From the NCBI GenBank assembly GCA_949358305.1, contig CASHSZ010000003.1, positions 1-64,000 of the forward strand: a stretch of 64,000 nucleotides of DNA. Reading direction: 5' to 3'. The first letter of the stretch is position 1; every line of letters begins with the position of its first letter. A program made the translations under genes and the position numbers. The notes under the pieces were generated by a model, which saw nothing but the letters and a program-made list of their open reading frames with translations, ran no database searches and was not told where the DNA came from. Below, in pieces: positions 55,370 to 64,000 of the stretch. The DNA is from Strigamia acuminata (lineage: Eukaryota > Arthropoda > Chilopoda > Geophilomorpha > Linotaeniidae).

Positions 55370-58070
55370 AGTTTAATTTCCTGATCTTGGAGTCGGTTCC
55401 GCGATTTGTGTTCCGACCAATAATTAGATTATCCTCGCAGCGACCTACTGGAACAAAGATTTTGTGGAAAATCCGCCGTTTTATATTTTATTTTTTCTTT
55501 TCCGGTTGTCTCGCACCATGTAATCGACGCGAGTTTTTGAGATTGCGCTCGACCGGACTTTGCGAACATTCTCAGAGCGTTCCGGGCCCTCGCGGATATC
55601 CGGAGGGTTCCGGTGCGGCATGGGTTTGATTGCGCTCGTTTTATTCTGCGTTGTCACTGGCCAGACGCGAATGGTCGGAGGGGGTCGCGTTCGCGACAAA
55701 TAGGGGCAGTTGGCGCCGACGAGCGCCGGCAGCCCCGACACATTGTTTCAAATAAAGCTCCTGTCGAGTTGATTCGATTCGATTCGTATCGTGTTAATTT
55801 ATCTCTGCGATCTACGCGGTGGAAACAATGCCCCGCTCTTCTACCCCGTATTGCGCGCCTCATCGCGCATTAGATCGCATTTAAACGCGCGTACAATTAA
55901 GGGTGACGCGATCACGCCGGTAAATCGACGCACACTTTACTCACGGATGCGCACCGGCACTGAAACGTCCAGAGACACGCTTCTACACGTTTCTACGGCG
56001 TCGGCATTGTTTATTTATTTGTTTATTCGTTTACTTATTTATTAATTCATCTATTCAGACCTCGTGGTGTGCAAATTGCGGAAAGGTCCCTCATTTTTAG
56101 CGTTACGTGTTCGCAATTCTGACTTGAACGCAGCCAGTCGACCGAGACCCGACGTCAAATTCGATAGCAACGCGTCGGAATGCAAATAACTATCGACGAA
56201 AATTAAAAGTATAATTGTTTAATAAAAGGAAACTGACGTAATGTTGAAACGCTAAAAAATACGTAAAATTAAGATTCAAATTCGGGTTCGATCCAGGTCA
56301 GATTAAGTCAGATCAGATCCGCGAACTCTCGAGGCGCGACATGTTTATCGCTTAAAGATACCTGGCGATCGACGATGGGCGGACGACTGGAGTTCGATTT
56401 CCCGACCATGGGATCAGTTTCGCGGTTCGTGCTCCATTGTTTAATGAGATTATCTTCGTTGGGGTCGATCCCAACAAAAAAATTGAAAATAAATTACATT
56501 TTACATTTTAGAACTGGCTTCCGGACGCCTCGCACCATCCCCGGCGACGCAGTTGTTGTCGTTGGATTCGACCGACTCTGCGGACATTTTCAAACCCAGA
56601 CCAGACACACTTGTTTCGAACAAGGAGCCATCAAGCGCTGAGCGCTTAAACGGACCTGTTTCGTCCCTTTTGTGTCTCAATACCCTCGGGGTGTTCGTGG
56701 TGGAGTAGATGTCATTTATGCGTTGTAAAAAGCGTTTTCTCTATTGCATCGGCATACGGGCATACGGGGCAGCTGGTGACGGCAGCCCCCAATAAATTTG
56801 TTCCAAAAATAAGTTCCCGTCGAGTCGTGTCGATTTCTCTTTCTCTCTCTCTCTCTCTGGTCCGCCGTGATCGCGCTTCATTGCGCTAAATTGCCGCCAG
56901 AACGCGCTACCGTCGCAACATTTTTCCTCGATTGTCGCCTACGGTCAGAAAATCGCAGCTGACGGTCTTTTCCGCATCAAAACGGGAAAAGAAAACGTAT
57001 GGGCGGATATACGCGGACAGGTCAATCGAGATTAACCCTGTTTCGGGATTCATCGGAACACTTTTAACGTGGAAAACACCAAAATTCGCATCAGGCGAAC
57101 ATTTTTGGAGTCCATTAAAGGACGCGGATTACGGGTCACGCGAACGGGCGTCAAATCCCGCGCGCAAACAATCGTGTCGAGTTAAATAAAAGAATAGAAA
57201 TCGGTGACAAGTGTTGCACGAAACGAGGCCACGAACGCCTCTATTGGTTTACGATTTTATTTTCACCCTATTGTACTCGACGCGCCAGCGTAGGAGAAGT
57301 GAGTTTTCGTCACTACGTTCGATGGATTTGCAAACAAACGGACAAACAAACAAACGGTTTCAGACCGTTCCGGGTCCTCGCGGATATTCGGAGGGTTCCG
57401 GTGGTGGATTTGTCTCATCACCTTTAATCTATCCTGTGTTGTCATCGGCCAAACCAGTGCCGGTTTGCACGGTACAAAGGGTCGTGCAAAGGGTCGCATT
57501 CGCGGCAAATAGGGGCAGCTGGTGTCGACGGACGAGCGCCGGCAGCCCCGACACATTGTTCCAAAAAAAAGCTCCTGTCGGGTTGATTCGATTCGATTCG
57601 ACTCGTGTTAATTTATCCCTGCGACCCGCCCCCGTAAATGTCGTAATACGCGGTGGAAACGATGCCCGCTCTTCTACCCCGCATTGCGCGCCTCGTCGCG
57701 CACTAGGCCGCGTTCAAACGCGCGTACTATTAACGGGTGACGCGATCTCGCCGGTAAGTCGACATGCGCTTTACTCACGAATGCGCGTCGGCACCGAAAC
57801 GTTCGGAAACATGCTTCCGCAGTGTCGGCATTGTTCATTTATTAAATTATTTGTTTATTCATTTATTTAAACTCCGTGGTTGATTGATGGGCGTGTGGAT
57901 TTCGCGATTTGCGTTGGCCCTGTGTTCACAGTTTTGATTGATTTGAACGCAGCCAATCGAACGAGACCCGACATCAATCTCGATAGCGACGCGTCGGAAC
58001 GCAAAGAACTGCTCACCGAGAATTGAAAGTGTAATTGTAAAACAATTAATCAACAAATAATCAATGTGGA
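55370..58070 (+). repeat. Dispersed repeat family, block F
   Basis: Units from 55370 (hairpin 55703-55736), 56390 (hairpin 56766-56789) and 57180 (hairpin 57512-57549), with the gggaaaagaaaacgtatgggc segment at 56984. Variant units share an extra stretch ending in the gcgcctc-tcgcgca-ttaaacgcg segment (55850-55890, 57685-57725). All plus orientation. Confidence 0.8.
55703..55736 (+). repeat. G-rich hairpin, best-paired copy
   Basis: ggggcagttggcgc pairs with gcgccggcagcccc with a single A-A mismatch and two G-T pairs; loop cgacga. AATAAA follows 17 bases later (55753). Confidence 0.82.
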
Positions 58071-58125
58071 ACAATCATCGTGTAATATTTTATTAATAAA
58101 TTGTATTTTGAAAAAAAAAAAAAAA

Positions 58126-58128
<3 letters not shown>

Positions 58129-58191
<63 letters not shown>
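58129..58191. repeat. (CAA)n microsatellite
   Basis: About 20 perfect CAA units following an A-tract. Confidence 0.95.
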
Positions 58192-59810
58192 CTAATTTAT
58201 CTTTCGATGCGAGTAAATTACAAACTTTGTCTTTGAGTTTTAGTCACCCCAAAAGTTGAATCAAATTTTCAATTTAATTATTAATTCCATCTATCCGTCT
58301 GCCTGTCTTCTCCTTGCAGCACCCCGGGTCCGCAGCGATGGGACGCGCGCCGTCGACGAGCGTGTACGTGCTGAGCGGCCCATTGCCCGGCATCGCAACG
58401 GAGCATTTCGAGCGACCAGACTCGGTGTCGTCGTAGAGGAGACACAGACTGCACGTCCTTCTCGTTGACGCACCAGGAGCTGATACCATCGTCCACTAGG
58501 AGGCAACACGCCACGTCTAGGTTGCAATTAATCAATCAATCAATCAATCAGTTTAACAAAATCCTGCAATCATAAAACGTCTGGTTAAAATTCAAATATT
58601 TATACATTTTCTGATCATATTTCACCCATCCAACAACTCGTTTCGTTCCAGGTGTCGCGAAACACTCGATTTTATATCTAGTCGGTCACTTGTTTTTCTT
58701 CCACCTGAAATTCAAGATAAATTAATTCAATTCGTTCAAACCAAATAAATCAACTCGTATTAAAAAGATTCGACCCGCATTATTTCACTCGGTTTAACAT
58801 CGTTAACCTGTATGAAAAATAGAAATAAAGTCATAAATCAGTTTTTTTCTACATGCACCCGTAATTTCGATGGATGAACGGTCCTTCAGCAACGTTGTGC
58901 GAAAAACAATGCACGCAAATTCGTTAAATTTCCTCCAGATTCCGTAACATCGATTCGAATGGCCTTGTGTGTATGCGCGCGCGAGTATGTATGTGTGGCA
59001 CCTGTCGCGAGCAACCGAGAATGACACGTAGCAAACCGTCTGCAAAAATGAGAACGATCTGTTTTTTAATACGCTGTCGGAAGTATGTGATGTAAAAAGA
59101 ACTCATCTAATTGCCCTTCCTTTCCTATTTTCCACTCTCTGTCGCTTCGTTGTCGACAAATGCGTCCTCGTTGTCCCTTTCTATTTCCAATATAGTTGTG
59201 AGAGGACCGCGGTGCGTCCTATTCTCTCCCCGATGGACCCGCATTATTGTCCTAGAAAAAAACGTACACTCTTCAGTTTATTTCCCCGGGATTTATTTGA
59301 ACTCAGGCATCCGAATTTTACTCACCTGTTGTGCTTGTTTTCGCGGCTTTTTTTCCTCCCGGGCTCCGACCTAGTTTGTCTTCATCCGCTGACGCTTATT
59401 TCTCGTCGTTTCCAACGGCGGCCATTGCTTTTGTTGCGAGTCTTCTCTGTTTTCGGGTTTTACCAATTCCCGTCCCGAACTGCTCCCGTCACCATCACTT
59501 TTAGACAGTTTATGCCCGTTTAGACTGTCGACTCGAATAAACGTTTATTAGTTCCTGCCAGTTAATCGAAGCTAGTTAGGTCGTTTTCACGACCCGATGT
59601 CACTCGAACGGATTTATTAGCGCCTCTCTACCGTCTTTTGCCCGTTTCAATCGAGTTTTAGTGTTACCCACTTCTCCCGATGTTCTCCGTCTTCGAAGAA
59701 TTTACTTATTGTTTACTCTATTCGTCGATAATAAACAGTCAAACTTAAACACCGCCCAGTCTCTCGTCGCACGCCGGACCAACCGGATGTTACACCTGCA
59801 TTAGTTAAAA

Positions 59811-59845
<35 letters not shown>

Positions 59846-59940
59846 ACAACGCCATCTATTGGGCGTGAATGCAACACACGATTCCACGGGGTTCCCATTG
59901 AATTTATTTATGTGGCCGCGCGTAGATAGTAAATAAATAA

Positions 59941-59984
<44 letters not shown>

Positions 59985-60407
59985 TTATATATACGCAATG
60001 TTTTCTCCATTCGAGTAAACTTGTACTTTTATTGCCCTTTTGTACATGTGACGTTGCCTCTGGTCAACGTTTTTGACCCACGATAAAAACTCCAAAATAA
60101 ACAAATAAGTAAAGGGGACAAAAACCCGAACTTGTTGGTTTGTTTAAACGCGACTGGAGTGAAGTGGGCATCACAGCACCCCGCTCACGATCGCGCGCTC
60201 GAAATTATAACGGAGCCCAAAATATTATCGTCTGACCCAAAATTGTTTCGTTTTTAATTAAAAAACGATCACATAGCCGACTCCAAAACCAAAACATCGT
60301 AGCTGTTAAAAACGGGTGTAAATCGGAGACTTTGAATCAAAATCATTCGCGGAATCGCCAACAGGTGTCGCGTCAACAAACTGGTAGCGAGCATACATGA
60401 ACTGGAA
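58192..60407. other. Mostly unassigned, with fragments of possible exons
   Basis: A GC-rich island (58319-58436) follows a strong plus-strand acceptor (cttctccttgcag) and reads HPGSAAMGRAPS to a TAG at 58434-58436; it could be a terminal exon. On the minus strand a 40-codon ORF (59244-59125, MRVHRGENRT start) follows acceptor gtttttttctag, with a donor cacaacag|gtgagt upstream at 59325; a tiny spliced gene is possible. An (AAAT)n tract lies at 59809-59844 and (TA)n at 59945-59995. Confidence 0.35.
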
Positions 60408-63400
60408 ATGGAAGCGGGAAGTTTATGCTCGGTCGCGTCTCCGCAGGTAAATTTGGGCGGCTTTTACGAATTTTTGCGATATTTTTGTCAATGAATCGCG
60501 TCCGTGGTCGTACGTGTGCACACGTGTGGTCGTCAAACAACGCGCATGGATTTTTGTGTTTGACCGCGGGAGTGTGCGTGAGCGTTTGCGGTGTAACGTG
60601 GATGATTTTTACCCGATCGACGGCGAACGAGGTTTATTAAAATTAGACGAATGTATACATTTTTTATTTATTGATTTATACACGATTCATCGATTCATAT
60701 GCACACGTGTATACCGTATTGGTCCACTTGTTGCCACGCACCGTCGTCGAGCACGGATTTGTGGTCGTTTTCAAATCGCGCGTTTAGAGCGGAATATGCC
60801 GACACAAACGAAAAATGTTTTTAATTTTTATTTTTATTTTTTATTTTCTCTCCCTTACAGACATCCGACGCAAACAAAGAGACGGAAGGTGGGAAGATGG
60901 AAAATGAAAAATTAGAAACCGAGGAGGGGTCAACCGAAGTTGCAACCACGATGACGGTGAGTGGAAAAATTGTCTCACGATTAACAATATTATTATTATT
61001 ATTATTATTGATGAAAAATAGATAAACAAACACATAAATAAATAAATATTTCTGCCCAATTCGCGAAATGAAAATAGAAAATAATTTATTTATTTCCGCG
61101 CGGACATTAAAAATTGATTCATATCACGTGTAAAAATTTCATTTTTTTAAATTTAATTTTTTTGTCCCATTTATGCGCGATCTCTTATCTGTGCCAATTT
61201 TAAGCAATGACAAACGGTCCCGATTCTCCAACCATTTAACAGCATCGAATGCCAATTGCAAAGTAGTGATCAAATTTTTCTTCCGACAATTAAATCTGAG
61301 ATCCGTGGAGAGGGGCTACAGCGGGATAGGAATAAATTCTAATATCCGCGTGGAAATGGGCACGGTCCGGGGTACGGACCCGCTATTTTCCATTTTTTCT
61401 AAACTTTCTTTGTTTTATTTTATTTTATTTTATTTTATTTTATTTTATTTATTTTTTAAACGCTGATTTATTCATACACATTCGTATCGTTCCAGGACAC
61501 GGAACCGCACGTGGACGAGAGGTTGGTCACTGTGGAAGCGTCGACGGCGGTGAGTGAAAGAATTGGCCCATAATCAAAATTAATTTTGCGAGGATAAGCT
61601 TTCGTTGCTGGTTCTGGCGCGATCGACGCAATTGTGACCCATTCTCCCATGTTTGTGCGCGCGAAAATACGCGAACACGCGCGTCCAATTTTTGTCGTTT
61701 GACGCCCCGCGTCTCGATTTGTTTTACGTGTCCACTCCCTTCCCTCCCCCCCCTCCCCCCCATCTCCCTATCCCCCCCACCCTCCCCCTTTTTTTTTTTT
61801 CTTTTAATTGATTTTTCTTTTTCCTTTTCTATTTTTATTCATTTTTTTGTTTTTATTTTTATTTTTTTTATTTATTATATTTGCTCGTTTTTAATCAGGC
61901 CACAATGGACACATCTCGACGACGTGCAGTGGAGTCGATTCTGGACGACTCGCAATCGCAACCAACAGAGCCGATGCTGGAGGTTTCCCAAGACACGGAA
62001 TTCATCGAGTCTCAATCCTCCGAGTCCAGGGTGGTGTTGTACCACGAAAGGCTGGTGGAGAGGGTGGTGGAGAGGGTGGTGGAGAGGCGGGTGGATAGGC
62101 TGATAGAGAGGCGGGCAATAATGGAGGCCATCGTTGGAGATGCAGGGACGGTGAGTGAATTAGAATTAGAAAAATAGAAATTATATACCGTATATCTCCA
62201 AATAGTGCGTCCACACGCTATCTGGGGACAAATTTTCTCACGTGTACGATCAGAGGCCCGCGCGCGTTATTCGTGAACTAAAATTGTCCCACCGAAGACA
62301 CGTGTACAAATCGAGGATACCGTTTATCTGTAAATAGCGCACCCGTGCGCTATTTAAAAATAAATGGTCCCGTGCGTTATTAAAGACCTGCGCTTTAATT
62401 CAAACAAACATGAAAAATTATAAGATTACGAAATTCGTCAATATTTAACAAAATTAACCAATTTTTTTGTCAAATTTGATCAAAATTTAGTCAATTTCCA
62501 TCAAAATTCGTCAATTTTCAACAACATTTCGTCAATTTTTTAACGACGATCATGTTTCGGAAACGTAACAATCGGCCCCATGCGCTATACGGGACCCACA
62601 CGTTATTCACAAAATCCGCATTCATCCCCACGCCTTAAAACAAGTCCGCGCGCTATTAAAGACCCGCAGAGTAATCACAGATATACTGTATACAGTATAT
62701 GCATTTTTTTCTGTTTTGTTTCTTTTTCTTTTCAATCCGTTTGAATATTCATATTTGTTTGTTTCCTGTCAGGCCGCGTCCGAAGTCATGTCGAACGTCT
62801 TGTTTCGAGTCGCACAATGCATCGCGTCTTCCGGGGCACCGGACCATGAACCCGCAACTGCAACGGTAGGCTAAAGAATCAAAGTCGAGTTTACAAGAGT
62901 GTTCTTGACTCTCATGTTTCCGACACGATCGGCGCAGACGAAATGTGAAAACGACCAATCAACGCGCGTCATCTCGAGTTAGGCGCGCACATCAAATGCG
63001 TGCTCTTTACCGACACATTTAATGTCAGGGTCTATTTAAATTTAATTCATTTATTGGTTAATTTTTTCCTTTTCTTTTTTTTTATTACAAGTTAGTCATT
63101 TTAATTGTGGGCGTCTTTTTGGCCCCCTTTTTTATTTTTATTTATTTATTTATTTATTTATTTATTTTTTAATTATGCACACATTTGTAATTATATTTAC
63201 TCGTTTCTTACCAGGACGGACCCAACGACGACGGTGCCTTGGACCTATCACAAAGCACGGGGCATTCCGTGTGGTCATCGAGCCTGCCACAAACGTGAGT
63301 TCCACGCGCTCTTCGGGTCTTGCACGCAACGTCTCACAATTTATTTATTTATTTTTTTTTTTTAGAGAAACGGATGGGACGGCGGATGAGATTGTGGGGG

Positions 63401-64000
63401 GGGTTGTGGATGAGATCGTGGAGGAGGTGGGGAAGGCGAGGGCGGCGGAAGAGACTGTGTCGGAGAAGGAGATGGAGAAGGAGATGGTGGTGGAAGAGAC
63501 TGTGTCGGAGAAGGAGGTGGAGAAGGAGAAGGCAGTGGAAGAGACTGTGTCGGAGAAGGAGGTGGAGAAGGAGAAGGCGGTGGAAGAGACTGTGTCGGAG
63601 AAGAAGGTGGAGAAGGAGATGGCGGTGGAAGAGACTGTGTCGGAGAAGGAGGTGGAGAAGGAGATGGCGGTGGAAGAGACTGTGTCGGAGAAGGAGGTGG
63701 AGAAGGAGATGGCGGTGGAAGAGACTGTGTCGGAGAAGGAGGTGGAGAAGGAGATGGCGGTGGAAGAGACTGTGTCGGAGAAGGAGGTGGAGAAGGAGAT
63801 GGCGGTGGAAGAGACTGTGTCGGAGAAGAAGGTGGAGAAGGAGATGGCGGTGGAAGAGACTGTGTCGGAGAAGAAGGTGGAGAAGGAGATGGCGGTGGAA
63901 GAGACTGTGTCGGAGAAGAAGGTGGAGAAGGAGATGGCGGTGGAAGAGACTGTGTCGGGGAAGGAGAAGGAGACGGCGGTGGAAGAGACTGTGTCGGAGA
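60408..64000 (+). CDS. Seven-exon gene for an acidic protein with 15-residue tandem repeats (3' end outside window)
   Basis: Exons 60408-60446 (MEAGSLCSVASPQ), 60861-60956, 61496-61549, 61899-62150, 62773-62865, 63215-63294, and 63366 onward. The first five junctions are phase 0, the last phase 2, and all agree; donors are GTAAAT, GTGAGT and GTAGGC, acceptors pyrimidine-rich CAG/TAG. Exon 4 holds an arginine-rich coiled-coil-like stretch (RLVERVVERVVERRVDRLI). Exon 7 becomes a 45-bp minisatellite encoding ETVSEKEVEKEMAVE, at least 12 complete units to the window edge. Exons 2-6 are short, acidic and low in hydrophobics, suggesting a disordered protein. No catalytic domain seen. Start chosen because its donor gives phase 0 into exon 2; a nearer upstream ATG is out of frame. 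Family unknown. Confidence 0.72.
63451..64000 (+). repeat. 45-bp coding minisatellite
   Basis: Units start at 63451 and every 45 bp to 63946; the unit beginning at 63946 is 39 bp (two codons lost), and another starts at 63985. All length changes are multiples of three. Variation is mostly gaggtg/aaggtg and gcggtg/gtggtg. Confidence 0.97.

Noticed and set aside
58281-58535. Minus-strand ORFs of 71-84 codons in the GC-rich island
   Set aside because: The island is open in nearly every frame because of its composition; the plus-strand acceptor gives a slightly better but still weak exon.

Overview
This is eukaryotic nuclear DNA, almost certainly from an animal. Short GT-AG introns (about 70-600 bp) can be read in several genes, there is a BEL/Pao-type retroelement (a group known from animals), a tRNA-derived SINE, Ty1/copia elements primed by initiator tRNA-Met, and abundant microsatellites. 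I do not name a species. There are no operons or bacterial features; most of the window is repeats, with small host genes between them.

Layout, 1-28 kb: a minus-strand copia-type element runs off the left edge (1-3916). It abuts a giant foldback structure in which arrays of a 56-bp palindromic monomer lie in opposite orientations (3917-5092, and 6236-6692 continuing at 20493-20870) around a near-perfect 149-bp inverted repeat (5782-5930 / 6008-6156). The foldback has been hit repeatedly: a solo copia LTR (5143-5701), copia element E1 (6693-20492), and copia element E2 nested inside E1's 3' LTR (13472-20349). A third, intact and very young copia element E3 lies just outside (21184-28002). Target-site duplications fix the order of events.

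Layout, 28-37 kb and 49-58 kb: two fields of a 0.6-1 kb non-coding repeat family, all in one orientation, with two kinds of conserved hairpin, one of them a UUCG-loop hairpin followed by AAATAAAT tails. Between and around them are small multi-exon genes read by joining splice sites: a zinc-finger gene (+, 32.5-33.1 kb), a minus-strand gene whose exon 3 is split by a 5.55-kb BEL element (37.4-43.7 kb), a thymidine kinase (+, 44.35-44.9 kb) divergent from it, a 163-aa four-exon gene (-, 46.2-46.96 kb), two coiled-coil genes of matching architecture (+, 48.3-48.9 kb; -, 53.9-54.6 kb), a retropepsin-fold protein lacking the catalytic motif (-, 51.06-51.6 kb), and a seven-exon gene for an acidic 15-residue-repeat protein that runs off the right edge (+, 60.4-64 kb). 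TK and the 163-aa gene converge on a perfect (CAAA) tract of about 1.04 kb.

Only the thymidine kinase has a clear metabolic role (dTMP salvage). The rest of the host genes are unrecognised; their models rest on reading frame, splice-site and phase agreement. The most notable items are the foldback with its serial insertions, the BEL copy that lost pol but kept an open Gag-protease-membrane frame and disrupts a host exon, and the structured repeat family with compensatory stem changes.
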